From: DASUPK01 sp963848955
GTDB taxonomy: Bacteria; Actinomycetota; Thermoleophilia; Solirubrobacterales; 70-9
Assembly (NCBI GenBank): GCA_963848955.1
Contig: CAWKFQ010000007.1
Coordinates: forward strand, 10,020 to 74,019
Length of the DNA stretch: 64,000 nucleotides
Direction: 5' to 3'
Shown here piece by piece: positions 17,648 to 28,728 of the stretch. A model generated the notes under the pieces. That model searched no databases and had not been told where the DNA came from. It saw only the letters and a program-made list of their open reading frames with translations. The position numbers and the translations under genes were made by a program. Numbering within the stretch: position 1 is the stretch's first letter; every line of letters begins with the position of its first letter.

Positions 17648-19316
17648 TCAGAATCCAAGCAGCGCGGGGCCGAGCGAGAGTACGTCGCGGGGGTTCACGC
17701 CGTGCTCCTCCTCGAATTTGTGCTGGAGGCGGTCGTCGAACAGGGCGAGCAGCAGCTCCTCCCGGCTCGAGCCGAACTTGCACGCTGCACGGTCGAGCGC
17801 GGCCAGCGAGATGTCCTGGAGCGCGCCACTGATCCCGCCGACGTCGGGCAGCTCCCGGTCCTGGCAGGGATCGCCGATCTGGACGGTCTCTCGCGTCGAG
17901 TTCGCATAGGCGATTCCGTATCCGGTCGCCGCGACGAGCGCGGCGATCGCGGCGGTCGCGACCGCGGGGCGCGTCCACATGACGGCCGCGCGACCGGCTC
18001 CGGTCAGCAGGATCAGCGCCGCAAGCAGCGCGAGCGCGGAGGTGACGATGAAGGTCGGCCGGAAGGCCGAGCGGACGGCGCCGGTCACCACCTCGTCGAG
18101 CCGGTCGCCCAGATTGCCGAGCTCGGTCGCCTCCTCGCCGTCCAGCCCGGCGCGCGCCTTCGCGATCGATTTTCGGAGTTCCCCGCGCGGGTCGTCCGTG
18201 TTGAGGCCGCCGAACAGATCGGGCGCGATCTCGATCTTGTCCTGCGGCGGCAGCTTCGCGTCGAGCAGGGCGGCGGTCCCCTGCTCGCGGGCGGTGTCGA
18301 TGGTCGAGGTGAGGTTGGTGGAGATCAGGGGGGCGAGAGCGGCGAGCGCAATCGCGATCCCGGCATGGCGGATCGTGAGCAGCCTCGCGGTGTCCTCCCG
18401 AGTCCGCTCGGGGATCAGCTCGCCGGACGAGGGCGGGAAGCGCCAACCCCATCCCGGCGCCGGCGAGCACCTGCGGCACCACCGTCAGCCACGCCGAGGC
18501 GCCGGGCAGCAGCGCGAGGCAGCCGACCCCGCCCGCGACCAGCAGGCAACCGCCGATCGCCCTGGCCCAGGGGTCGCCCGGGAGCCGCGAGGAGGCGATC
18601 GCAGCGACGGGCAGGACGCTCACGGCGAGGGCCGCCGTCAGCGGCTCGATGCTCCAGCCCGAGACCAGCAGAAGCACGACGAGGAAGACGACGGCAGTCA
18701 GGGAGGCCGACAGCAGGCCGAGTGCGACCGCCGGACGCCAGGGGAGCGGGGAGGATGCCTGGCCCGTGTCGCGGACGGCGACGTCCGCCGGCTCGGTCCG
18801 TGCGATCTGCAGGGCGACCAGGAGCCCCGGAAGCACGATCGGCGCCTGCGCGAGGAAGATCGCGCGCCACGAGAACGCTTGGGTGAGCGCGCCGCCGAGC
18901 GCCGGCCCGATGGCGATCCCGAACACGGACGCCGCCACCCACATCCGGCGTCCGGGGCCAGGCCTGCCTCCATCGAGAAGCGCGAAAGCCGAGACGAGCC
19001 CCGCCGCTCCGCCGAGCGCCTGAACGCCGCGGAGCACGAGCAGCAGGCCCAGCGAATTCGAGGCCCCACAGGCGAGCGACGCGACGAGGAAGAGGGCGAA
19101 GCCGGCAGCGCCGACGTGGGCGTCCCCGAAGCGACGGCAGAGCCGGGCCGCCGGCAGCAGCGTCAACGCGAGGACGGCGGTGTAGACGCCGAGAACGAGC
19201 GCGACGCCCTCGACCGTCGCGTCGAGCTCGACCAGGATCGAGGGCAGCCCAAGCGTGACGATCGAGGCGTCTGCCAGGGCGATCCCGGCGGCGAGCGCTA
19301 TGAAGGTGCGCCTCAC
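17648..19316 (-). CDS. MFS transporter with long C-terminal membrane part, frameshifted
   Basis: Major facilitator of the DHA2-like type: the first helices carry ADASIVTLGLPSI and the LCRRFGDAHVG loop, then helices throughout. One slip near 18430 occurs before SGELIPERTREDTARLL. The last 270 residues contain a soluble stretch and two or more helices (FRPTFIVTSALALLAALIL), as in a set of actinobacterial MFS proteins. Follows the acyl-CoA dehydrogenase by 33 bases and precedes the thioesterase by 2. Cargo unknown, possibly a product of the operon. Confidence 0.8.
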
Positions 19317-19349
19317 GCGGCCAACCTAGCGCTCAGGCTTTGGCGGCCC

Positions 19350-20534
19350 CTACAGCCCGAGCTGCTTGCCGAGGATCTCCTTCATCACCTCGTCGGTGCC
19401 GCCGCCGATCGGGCCGAGGCGGGCGTCGCGGTAGGCGCGCTCGACGCCGTACTCGCGCATGTAGCCGTAGCCGCCGTGGATCTGGATCGCCTCGTCGGCG
19501 ACCTCGCACATGGCCCGCTGGGTGAAGAGCTTCGCCTGGGTCACCTCGCGGGTGGCGTCCTCGCCGGCGGCGAACTTGCGCAGGCAGGCGTAGGTGAGGG
19601 CCCGGGAGACCTCGATCTTCACCGACATCTCGGCGAACTTGTGGCGGATCGCCTGGAAGCGGCCGATCGGCCGGCCGAAGGCCTCGCGCTCCTTGGCGTA
19701 GCGAAGCGTCTCGTCGAAGACGCGCTGCATGCCGCCGACCGCGCCCAGCGCCATCGTCAGCCGCTCCCACTGGAAGTTGGCCATGATCAGCTTGAAGCCC
19801 TCGTTCTCCTCGCCCGAGCAGGTTCTCCTCGGGGACCTCGACGTCGGTGAAGGCGAGCTCGCCGGTGTCGGATGAGTGCCAGCCCATCTTCTCCAGCTTT
19901 GCAGACGACCTCGTAGCCGGGCATGTCGCGCTCGAGGACCAGGAACGAGATGCCGTGGTGGCCGCCCTCCTCGGTCGTCTTCACGGCGCAGACCAGGAAG
20001 TCGGCCCGGACGCCGTTGGTGATGAAGGTCTTGGAGCCGTTGACGACGTAGCCGCCGTCGACCTTGCGTGGCGGTCGTGCGGAGCGACGGCGACGTCGGA
20101 GCCGGCGCCCGGCTCGGTGATCCCGAGCGCGCCGATCAACTCGCCCTTGATCCCGGGCACCAGCCAGCGCTGCTTCTGCTCCTCGGTGCCGAACTTCCAG
20201 ATCGGCGGGGTGGCGATCTCGGCGTGGGCGCCGATCCCGGCGGCGACGCCCGCCGCTGCGCGCCGGAGCGCGAGAGCTCCTCGACCCAGACCGCGTCGTG
20301 GACGTAGTCGCCGCCCTGGCCGCCGTACTCGGTCTCGTACTTGAGCCCGAGGAAGCCGAGCTCGCCGCAGCGGGTGTAGAGCTCGCGCGGGAACTCGCGC
20401 GCCTCCTCCCACTCGTCGACGTGGGGGGCGATCTCCTTGGTGACGAACCGCGCGACCGACTCGCGCAGCTCCTCGTGCTCCTCGCCGAAGGGCGGAAGCG
20501 GAGCCCGCTGGCCGGTGTCCTTGATGACGGTCAT
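19350..20534 (-). CDS. Acyl-CoA dehydrogenase (first paralog), frameshifted
   Basis: FAD enzyme of fatty-acyl-CoA oxidation. Fragments give a continuous family protein: YGGQGGDYVHD, GITEPGAGSD (FAD/substrate loop), NGSKTFITNG-like text, RPIGRFQAIRHKFAEM and IHGGYGYMREY with the end KEILGKQL. The frame slips several times, near 20270, 20060, 19900 and 19815; one is a spare G in a CGGGC run. ATG 20534 overlaps the stop of the NTF2-like gene (ATGA). Long stretches match the second paralog at 21006-22217. Confidence 0.85.
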
Positions 20535-20981
20535 TCCGCGGCGCCCGTCCTCGGCGGCTTCCAGTCCTCGAGCATCGTGTAGCCGCGGCCCGCGTGGTCG
20601 AAGCCGAGCAGGTCGCCCTGCGGGTTCTTCTTGCCGCCGTGGTGGTAGGCGCGCACCTCGGCGATCTTGCCGTCGCGCATCAGGAACCACTCGGTGCCGC
20701 GGTCGAGGCGCTTCTCGCCCGACTTCGGGATCGCGCCAGGTCATCGTCCACTCGATCACGGCCTCGTCGCCCTGCTCGATCCCGTGCTCGATGATACCAC
20801 TGGCCGTCGATCATGCTCGACGCCGAGCTTCGAGTTCTGCCCGATCCGCTCGGCGCCCTCGTGCGGCCCGAGCCGCGTGTAGTAGTGGACGGCGTCGTCG
20901 GTGAAGTGCGAGGCGACCAGCTCGGCGTCGCCCGTGTTCAGCGCCTCGTAGTAGGAGCGGATGTGGTCGAGGTGTGCTCAT
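20531..20981 (-). CDS. NTF2/SnoaL-like small protein, frameshifted
   Basis: About 150 residues of the NTF2-like cone fold: an N-terminal helix with YYEALNTGDAELVASHF, then AVHYYTRLGPHEGAERIG, AVIEWTMTWRD, RGTEWFLMRDGKIAEVRAYHH. Slips near 20975, 20800 and 20730 break it. It lies between two acyl-CoA dehydrogenase genes; its stop overlaps the next ATG. NTF2-like proteins include hydratases, isomerases and polyketide cyclases, so it may act on the same acyl substrate (inference). Confidence 0.75.
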
Positions 20982-21005
20982 GCAGCGCGATCACTCGGCG
21001 GTGGC

Positions 21006-22217
21006 CTAGAGCCCGTAGCTGCGGCCGAGCACCTCGAGCATGATCTCGTCGGTGCCGGCGCCGATCCGGTTGAGGCGGGCGTCGCGGTAGGCGCGCTCGA
21101 CCTCGTACTCCTTCATGTAGCCGTAGCCGCCGTGGATCTGGATGCAGTCGTCGGCAGACCTCCTCGATCACCCGTGAGGCGTAGAGCTTCGCCTGGGTGA
21201 TCTCGCGGACCGGGTACTCGCCGTTCTCGAAGCGCCAGGCGGTCGCGTAGACCATCTGCTTGGCGGCCTCGATCTTCACCGACATCTCGGCGAACTTGTG
21301 GCGGATCGCCTGGAAGCGGCCGATCGGGCGGCCGAAGGCCTGGCGCTCCTTGGCGTACTCGAGGGTGCGCTCGAAGACCCGCTCGGCGCCCGAGACGCAG
21401 CCGATCGCGGCGACCAGGCGCTCGCCCTGGAGCTCCCAGGAGATGTGGTAGAAGCCCTTGCCCTCCTGGCCGAGCAGGTTCTCGGCCGGCACGCGGACGT
21501 CCTGGAAGGAGAGCTCGCCGGTGTCGGAGGCGTGCATCCCCATCTTCTCGAGCTTGCGGGAGACGCTGAAGCCCGTCGACCTCGTTGCCGTCCTTGTCGC
21601 GGATGTCGACGATGAACAGGGTGATCCCGTCGTGGCCGGCGTCCGGGTCGGTCTTCGCGACCAGGACGATGTAGTTGGCGCGGAGGCCGTTGGTGATGAA
21701 GGTCTTGGAGCCGTTGATCACGTACTCGTCGCCGTCGCGCTTGGCGGTGGTGCGGATCCCGGCGACGTCGGAGCCGGCGCCGGGCTCGGTGATCCCGAGG
21801 GAGCTGATCAGCTCGCCCTTGATCGAGGGCACCAGGTAGCGCTGCTTCTGGTCCTCGGTGCCGAGCAGGTGGATCGGCGGCGTCGCCATGTCGGTGTGGA
21901 CCGCGAAGCCCATGTTGAGCCCGCCGCAGCCCGAGTAGCTCATCGCGTCGGCGCGGACCAGCGAGTAGAAGTAGTCGCCGCCCTGGCCGCCGTACTCCTC
22001 CGGGTAGCAGAGGCCGATGTAGCCGAGGTCGGCGGCGCGCTTCAGGATCGAGTCGGGCCAGAGGTTCTCCTCCCACTCGAACCGGTTCGGGGTGCACTCC
22101 TTCAGCACCCAGGACTTCATCGACTCGCGCAGCTCCTCGTGCTCGTCGGTGAAGATGAAGTGCTCGCGGCGTGGCGCCGTGGTCGGGCTTGATGACGGTG
22201 TCGGTCGCGGTGGCCAC
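21006..22217 (-). CDS. Acyl-CoA dehydrogenase (second paralog), frameshifted
   Basis: FAD acyl-CoA dehydrogenase of about 400 residues: YGGQGGDYFYSL, SLGITEPGAGSDVAGIRTTAK, YVINGSKTFITNGLRAN, RPIGRFQAIRHKFAEM, and IQIHGGYGYMKEYEVERAYRD in the last part. Slips near 22170, 21575 and 21160. The GTG at 22217 has AAGGAG seven bases upstream. First gene of the six-gene minus-strand operon; a 25-base inverted repeat sits about 70 bases upstream and may be its operator. Confidence 0.87.
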
Positions 22218-22498
22218 TGCTCATCTCCTTGCTGTCGCAGGGATGTCCTCGCCGGAGGCCCCGGGCGGCCGAACGGCCAAAAGTGAACAGTAGGACTTCT
22301 TACTTCCTACTGCAACCCGAAACCGCGCTGCAAAGTGGAGTGCTACGGCCTTCGCGAAATTTGCGGATGGACAACCGCTCGATATTTCGTCCATATGTGA
22401 TGCGTGGACCGTACGCCCACTGATTATGGAGGCCACGGCAGTTGGAAGGCCGAACTGAGGCGCTCGTCGCGTGACACGAGCCGACTAACGGGAGTCGC
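22218..22498. other. Divergent intergenic region, AT-richer than surroundings
   Basis: About 280 bases between the acyl-CoA dehydrogenase (minus) and the P450 (plus). It has clearly more A and T than the flanking genes, an inverted repeat at 22288-22312, and a CGCGAAATTTGCG near-palindrome close to 22350. No convincing reading frame. It probably holds both promoters and operators. Confidence 0.6.
22288..22312. promoter_or_regulatory. Inverted repeat operator candidate
   Basis: CAGTAGGA, nine bases, TCCTACTG: two perfect 8-base arms one helical turn and a half apart, in the divergent region of the acyl-CoA dehydrogenase operon and the P450. AGTAGGAC also occurs at 27895-27903 before the enoyl-CoA hydratase operon. 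A dimeric repressor site is likely; the regulator is not identified. Confidence 0.5.
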
Positions 22499-23801
22499 CT
22501 GACGACGGGCCTCCCGCCGGGACCAGCGCACCCGGGCCCGGTGCAGACCCTCGAGTGGATGTACCGGCCGATTCGCTTCATGGAGCGGTGCCGGCGTCGC
22601 TACGGGCCGATCTTCTCGTTGCGCCTCGGGCCCGCCGGGCAATGTCTTCATGATCGCCGACCCGGGCGCGGCCAAGAAGGTGCTGACGGCCGACCCCGAG
22701 CTCTTCCGGGCCGGCGACACCAACGGGATCTTCAAGGACGTGGTCGGGCACCACTCGATCCTGGTCCTGGACGGTGCCGAGCACCTGCGTCACCGCCGGA
22801 TCTGCTTCCCGGTGGTCGGCCGCCACGCTCAGCGCTACCGAGAGCTGATCGCCGAGGTCGCCCGCGGCCGAATCGCGACGTGGCAGACCGGGCTCGGAGA
22901 TCCGGCTGCTCGATGAGATGGAGGGGATCTCGTTCGAGGTGATCATGCGGATCGCGTTGGGCAGCGACGGACGCAGTGAGCGCGAGCAGCAGCTGCGGAC
23001 CCTGATCCCGGAGATGATGGACCGATGCGAGTCGCCGTTCACCCTGCTCCCCTGGTTCCGGCGCGAGCTCGGCGGCGTCAGTCCCTACGCGCGCCTGATG
23101 AGGTTCATCGAGCGGGTCGACCAGGTGCTCTACGAGGCGATCGAGGAGCGCCGCGCGGATCCGCTCGCGGGGTCCGCGATGACGCGCTCTCGCTCTTGGT
23201 CCGGCGACCTACGAGGACGGATCGCCGCTCGAAGACGAGGTGATCCGCGACGAGCTTCTGACCTGCTGATGGCCGGCTATGAGACGACGACGGCGGGGCT
23301 GACCTGGGCGTTCGAGCGCCTGCTGCGCGCGCCCGAGAAGCTCGACAGCGCTTGCTGAGACGAGCTCGAGCCCGGCGACCAGACCTACCTGAGGCCGTGG
23401 TCAAGGAGACGCTGCGCCGCCGGCCGGTGATCCCGATCGCCGCGCGCAAGGCCTTGGCGCCGATCGAGCTGCTGGGCTACAGCCTCCCGGCGGGGTCTGT
23501 GCTGATGGTCGCGATCTACCTGATCCACAGCGATCCCGAGATCTATCCCGACCCCAAGGAGTTCCGAGCCCGAGCGCTTCCTGAATGCCGATCCGAAGGG
23601 CACCGAAGGCGGAGCCTGGATCCCCTTCGGCGGTGGTATCCGGCGCTGCCTCGGCGCGTCCCTCGCTCAGTACGAGATGGCGGTGGTGATCCGGACCGTC
23701 CTCGAGGAGGCGAAGCTCAGCCTCGTCGAGGAGTCGGCCGAACCGGTCGCGCGCCGGCGCTTCACGCTCTCGCCCGGCAGGGAGGGACGCGTGCGCGTTG
23801 A
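22499..23801 (+). CDS. Cytochrome P450, frameshifted
   Basis: Heme monooxygenase. Visible parts in order: proline-rich LPPGPAHPGP hinge, HLRHRRICFPVVGRH (C-helix), MAGYETTTAGLTWAF (I-helix oxygen site), VVKETLRRRPVIP (ExxR), and the heme loop PFGGGIRRCLGASLAQ with the Cys ligand. At least five slips (near 22635, 22905, 23195, 23350, 23570). The start is uncertain: no ATG precedes the hinge in frame, so 22499 marks the first conserved codons. The end is taken at the TGA near 23801. It is divergent from the lipid operon and may hydroxylate a related lipid (inference). Confidence 0.82.
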
Positions 23802-23815
23802 ATCTGTGTCGCCGG

Positions 23816-23829
23816 GGGTGAGCTCACCC
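23816..23829. terminator. Palindrome after the P450 gene
   Basis: GGGTGAGCTCACCC is a perfect 14-base palindrome, extendable by CCGG arms on both sides, 15 bases past the P450 stop. No T tract follows. It may be a weak terminator or a protein site. The rest of 23830-24000 shows nothing clear. Confidence 0.35.
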
Positions 23830-24016
23830 GCCGGCTCGCGACGGTTCCGGACTCCGAAGCCGATTCACGCGCCGAAGGCTGCGCGTCTCCGAGCGCTAGC
23901 GCCTCCCGACTACTCAATAGGCGGCTGCACGGCGTCGCAACAATTCGTTCGGAATCGAAAGAGACTGAAAAGTGGGCACAAGAAGTGTCCATTTTGCGTC
24001 GATACTCTTACCTCAG

Positions 24017-25750
24017 ATGGGCCTGGTCGCAATGGGAGGCATGGTTCCAACCCTCGAGGAGGGTGCGCGCAGCGAGCGCCGTGATCGCCGCCTGCGTGCG
24101 AACACGCCCAACAGCCTGCTCTCCGGCCCCGCTGCGAAGCGCCCGATCGCCCTGGCGCAGGCATACCTCGCCGCCGGGGCGGCCGTAACCGGCACGCTCG
24201 CCGCCGTTCTGCCGCACCCCGCCTACTTCGACATCACCGGCCTGCTTCTGATTCAGGGCGCCGCGGCGTGCTGGGCCCTGGTCATGTACCTCGCGGCGGG
24301 CCGTGTGCCGGTTGGGCTCATGCGGCTCGGCCCCGCCTGCGCGACCATGCTCACGACCGCCGCCGTGATCTTCAGCGGTAACCCGATCAGCGGCTACGCG
24401 CTGATGTACCTGTGGGTCGGCCTCTACGTCTTCTACTTCCCGCTCTCGAAGTTCGACGCTGCTGGCAACGTCATCTGGGCGGGACTCAACTACGCCTTCG
24501 CGATCGCCGTCACGCCCATCCCAACCGGGGGAGAGCACACGGCGATCAGCCACTTCGTGATCACCACCGGGACGCTGATCACTGCTGCAACGCTGCTCAC
24601 CTATCTGAGGACCCGCGTCGAGCGCCTGCTCGGCAGGTTGACCGATGCGGCCCGCACAGATGCACTCACCGGGCTTCCGAATCGTGTCGCACTGCATGAG
24701 GCCGTCGAGCGCGAGCTTCAGCGCGCGACTCCTCACGGTCGGCCGGTGAGCGTGGTCGTGATCGACCTCGACCGCTTCAACAAGATCAACGAGCGCCACG
24801 GTATTGCGGCCGGCGATCAGGTCTTGCTCCGCCTGGCGAGCCTGCTCGAGGAGCGGACCCGTCTGATGGACGTCGTTGCGCGCTCGGGAGGCGAGGAGTT
24901 CGCCGTGGTGCTCCCGGAGATGGATCAGCACAGTGCCTTCCTGTTCGCGGAGGAGACGCTCGAAGCGATCCGTCACACCTTCGTCAAGCCTCAGATTCAG
25001 ATCACGGCCTCGGCCGGAGTGGCGAGCTTCCCCGAGCATTCGACCGACCTCGCGGGACTGCTCTCCGACGGGGACCAGGCCCTGCGCGCGGCCAAGGCGC
25101 TCGGGCGCGACCGCGCGGTCATCTACAGCCCGGAGGTGACGAGCGTCCTCGGAGCCGTCACCGGTCGCCGGAGCGTCGAGGCCCAGGCCCACCTGGCGAC
25201 GGTGCTCAGTCTCGCGGAGGCGCTCGACCAGCGAGATTCAGGGACCGCCCGCCACAGCCAGACCGTGGGCAGGTTCTGCGAGATGATGGCTATGGAGCTC
25301 GGGATGGACGAGGAGCGCGTGCAGCGGATCAGGCTCGCCGGCGTTCTCCACGACATCGGCAAGATCGGCGTTCCCGATTCGATCCTCTGCAAGCCCGGTC
25401 CACTGACCACGGAGGAGATGGATCAGATGAGGCGCCATCCGGAGCTCGGGGCGCGGATCCTGTCCAGCCGCGAGCTCGATGACGTGCGTGAGTGGATCAT
25501 GGCTCACCACGAGCGACCGGATGGGACCGGATATCCGCGCGGCCTCACAGGCGACGAGATCCCGATCGAAGCCTCGATCCTGGCGGTGGCGGATGCCTAC
25601 GAGGCGATGACGAGCGATCGCGTCTACCGGATGGCGATCGGAACGGAGAAGGCGCGCGAGGAGCTCGAGCGCTGGGCCGGCAAGCAGTTCTCACGCGAGG
25701 TGATCGAGGCCTTCCTGAGGGCGCTCGACCGCGAGAGCGTCCCCGTTTAG
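24017..25750 (+). CDS. Membrane-bound GGDEF / HD-GYP cyclic-di-GMP enzyme
   Basis: Six or so membrane helices (residues about 45-200), then a GGDEF domain with the active motif SGGEEF near residue 291, DLDRFNKINERHG and ITASAGVASFPEH, then an HD-GYP domain with HDIGKIG near 445 and HHERPDGTGYP near 505. Both synthesis and breakdown motifs are intact, so it could make or destroy c-di-GMP. No periplasmic sensor is seen; the helices may sense. I chose ATG 24017 because TACTCT ends 8 bases before it (leaderless pattern); other in-frame starts exist. Stop overlaps the convergent MMPL stop (TTAG). Confidence 0.9.
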   Translation: MGLVAMGGMVPTLEEGARSERRDRRLRANTPNSLLSGPAAKRPIALAQAYLAAGAAVTGTLAAVLPHPAYFDITGLLLIQGAAACWALVMYLAAGRVPVGLMRLGPACATMLTTAAVIFSGNPISGYALMYLWVGLYVFYFPLSKFDAAGNVIWAGLNYAFAIAVTPIPTGGEHTAISHFVITTGTLITAATLLTYLRTRVERLLGRLTDAARTDALTGLPNRVALHEAVERELQRATPHGRPVSVVVIDLDRFNKINERHGIAAGDQVLLRLASLLEERTRLMDVVARSGGEEFAVVLPEMDQHSAFLFAEETLEAIRHTFVKPQIQITASAGVASFPEHSTDLAGLLSDGDQALRAAKALGRDRAVIYSPEVTSVLGAVTGRRSVEAQAHLATVLSLAEALDQRDSGTARHSQTVGRFCEMMAMELGMDEERVQRIRLAGVLHDIGKIGVPDSILCKPGPLTTEEMDQMRRHPELGARILSSRELDDVREWIMAHHERPDGTGYPRGLTGDEIPIEASILAVADAYEAMTSDRVYRMAIGTEKAREELERWAGKQFSREVIEAFLRALDRESVPV

Positions 25751-27806
25751 CTGAACCTGATCCGCGCCACCCGGGCCAGCCATCTCGGCGACCACCAAGC
25801 CCGCTCGCCGAGCAGGCCGAGGATGGCGGGGAAGAGGAAGGCGCGCACGATCGTCGCGTCCACAAGCACCGCCACCGCGGCGCCGACGGCGACCTCCTTC
25901 ACGTAGATCAGCTCGGAGAACGCGAAGGCGCCCATCGCGACGGCGAACAGGATCGCCGCAGCGGTGATCACCCTCCCGCTGCCGACGATGCCGTCCGCGA
26001 TCGCACCGTCCTCGGTGTCGTGATGCCGGCGCGCCTCGCCGATCCGCTGCAGGAGGAACACCCCGTAGTCGGTGGATAGGCCGAAGGCCACGGCGAAGAG
26101 CAGGATCGGCATCGAGGTGTCGAGGGCGCCCTGGCTGGTGTAACCGAGGAGTCCCTCGAGGCGGCCGTCCTGGAAGATCAAGACCAACACGCCGAACGCA
26201 ACGCTGACGGTCAGCGTGTTCATGACCAGCGCGACAATCGGGAGCACAGCGGAGCCCGTCATCACGAAGAGGAGGAGTGCGGTCGAGAAGATGATGAACC
26301 CGAGGGCGTAGGGGAGGTGCGCACCCAGGCTGTGCCGCTGGTCGACGAGCTCCGCCGGGGCGCCGGCGATCAGAGCGTTTTGCGCCCAGTCCTGCTTCCG
26401 CGCCTGCCGCACCGTGTCGAGCGCCGCGTCGGAAAACGGGGCGACCCGGAGCTGGGCGTCGACCCTGTAGATGCCCGTGGGCAGGCGAAACGGGCCCTGC
26501 GTCCCGGTGACCGTCTGCTGAGCCGTGAGGTCCCGCACCGCTTCCCTGGCGACCTGCCCATTCGACGCGACCACGACGATCCGGTCCGCTGGATCCGAGG
26601 CGAAGTTCTCGTCGATCGCATCGTCGACCTGGCGGGCGCTGGCGTCCTTGGGCAGGATCTTCGCGTTCGCCTGCGTCAACTCCACGCGCAGGAACGGCAG
26701 TCCAGCGAAGACCATCAACGCGACGGCGCAGATCGCGACGCTGACCGGGTAGGTGAGCACGAACCGCGCTACGCGGAACCATCGCCGCTCGCTCGGGACG
26801 CCCTGGAAGCGAATCGGCGCCAGGGCGTTCACCCGTTTGCCGAGCAGGGCCAAGAGGGCGGGCAGGAACAGCAGGCAGACCGCGGCCGAGGACAGGGCGA
26901 CCAGGGCGCCCCCGATCCCGATCGAGTAGAGGAATCGCTGGGGGAAGATGCAGAGGGAGATCAGCGAGACGGCCACGGTCATGCCGCTGAAGAGGACCAT
27001 CCGGCCGACCGCCGCCGTGGTCGCGGCCAGGGAAGCCTCGATGGCGCCTCGGCCGTCGAGCTCCTCCCGGAACCGGGACACCAGGAAGAGGCTGTAGTCG
27101 ATCGCCAGGCCAAGACCGAGTCCGGTGACGATGTTGATCGCGAACGTGTCGATGTCGATCACCGTTGTGAGCGCGTTGAGCAGCAACAGCGACGTGAGGA
27201 TCGACAGCGCTCCCACGGCCACCGGGAGCAGTGCAGCGACCAGCCCTCGGAAGATCAGGAAGGAGAGCAGGAGGAGCAGCGGGAGCGCGTAGAGCTCGAT
27301 CCGCTTCAGGTCGTCCTGGGTGGTCGTCGTGAGCTCGTCGACCGTGACCGCCGCGCCGCCGACCTTGATGCCCGGCGTCCCCGCGAATCGGTCCCTGACG
27401 TCCGTGCCTACCTGCGAGATGTCCGTGATGTCCGCCGAGATGAACCCGAGGACGAGCGCCATCCGCCGATCGGTCGAGACGAGCTGTGGATCGCTCAGCG
27501 GCGTGACGACCTGCTCGATCCCGTCGACGCTCCGAAGCTCCCGGGCCGCCAGCTCCGCAGCCGGCAGCGGCCCTGCCCGAGCTCGGCTCGACCAGCAGCT
27601 CCACCTCCGGGATCGGCCGCACGCCGGTGGAGTCCCGCAGGTCCTCGTACGCGCGAGAGCTCTCCGAATTCGGGTCCTGGAAGCCGAACGGCTTGACGTT
27701 GTCGTAGACGGTGCTGCCTCCGACGGCGGCAGCGATCGCGAGGACCACCGCTCCGGCGGCCAGCAACTTCTCTCCTGCGATATGCGAACTGCCCCAGCTT
27801 CCCCAC
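25747..27806 (-). CDS. MMPL-family RND transporter (second), frameshifted
   Basis: Two-repeat MmpL-like exporter of about 685 residues. N-terminus GKLGQFAYRRR leads into the first helix, then PFGFQDPNSESSRAYEDL; GLGLGLAIDYSLFLVSRF and FGLSTDYGVFLLQRI are the two proton-relay helices. Slips near 27770 and 27570; the start GTG at 27806 is inferred from the family N-terminus. Not closely like the MMPL gene at 7597. Cargo unknown. Confidence 0.83.
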
Positions 27807-27948
27807 TGTGGCGGCGATCCTATGCCTGCTACCGGGTATGCACCAGCGCAAAATTCCGCATTTCCTGGGGGATTGTCACTGACTGGAGAGTAGGTAGTAG
27901 GACGTAGCACTTCCCATTTCGCCCTAGATCCACTAGGCTCCGCTGCCG

Positions 27949-28728
27949 ATGGCGGACGAGCTCCTCTACGAGGTCAAGGACGGGGTCGCGACGGTCACCC
28001 TGAACCGCCCGGACCAGCGCAACGCGCTCAACGGCGAGCTCCTCGCTTCCCTGGTCGAAGCGATGAAGCGCGCCCGCGACGACGACGCGGTGCGTGCGGT
28101 CGTCCTCACTGGCGCGGGCGACAAGGTCTTCTGCGCCGGCGCCGACCTCGGAGGCTTCGCCGCCGACGTCCCGCTGGTCGACAAGCACTTCGCCTCCGAC
28201 CTCTTCCTCGAGTACTTCCGGCTGATGCCGCGGCTCGGCAAGCCGTCGCTGTGCGCTGCAAACGGACACGTGCTCGCCGGCGGCATGGGCCTCGCCCTTT
28301 CGTGCGACCTCGTGATCGCAAAGGAGGGCGCCCGCTTCGGAACGCCCGAGATCAACGTCGGGGCGTTCCCCTACATGATCATGTCGATCATCTACCGCAA
28401 CGTTCCGCGGAAGAAGGTCAACGAGATGATGCTGCTCGGCGAGCAGATTTCCGCCGAGCAGGCCGTCGAATACGGGATCGCGAACAGGGTCGTGCCGCCG
28501 GATGAGTTCCAGGACGCCGTCGCCGAGTGGGCAACCAAGCTCGCCTCGAAGAGCCCGGTGCTGATGCGCCTCGGGCACGACGCGATGTACCGCCAGCAGG
28601 ACATGGCGCTAGACGACGCGCTCGAGTTCCTGCGTTCACAGCTCTCGCTCACCTTCTCGACGGAGGACATCCAGGAGGGCGTCAAGGCCTTCTTCGAGAA
28701 GCGCGAGCCCGAATGGAAGGGGCGCTGA
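27949..28728 (+). CDS. Enoyl-CoA hydratase/isomerase family protein
   Basis: Crotonase-fold protein of 259 residues: LNRPDQRNAL, FCAGADLGGF, NGHVLAGGMGLALSCD and FGTPEINVGAFPYM. The second catalytic Glu (TPEI) is present but the first position is Gly (GGMGLAL), the reverse of the gene at 9781. A TAGGCT box ends 9 bases before the ATG. First gene of a tightly packed operon: TGATG overlap with the carboxylase subunit. Confidence 0.88.
   Translation: MADELLYEVKDGVATVTLNRPDQRNALNGELLASLVEAMKRARDDDAVRAVVLTGAGDKVFCAGADLGGFAADVPLVDKHFASDLFLEYFRLMPRLGKPSLCAANGHVLAGGMGLALSCDLVIAKEGARFGTPEINVGAFPYMIMSIIYRNVPRKKVNEMMLLGEQISAEQAVEYGIANRVVPPDEFQDAVAEWATKLASKSPVLMRLGHDAMYRQQDMALDDALEFLRSQLSLTFSTEDIQEGVKAFFEKREPEWKGR

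Noticed and set aside
22499..23801. P450 as a true pseudogene
   Set aside because: All catalytic motifs are intact and the slips resemble those in essential genes of the window such as the sigma factor, so sequence error is the simpler reading.
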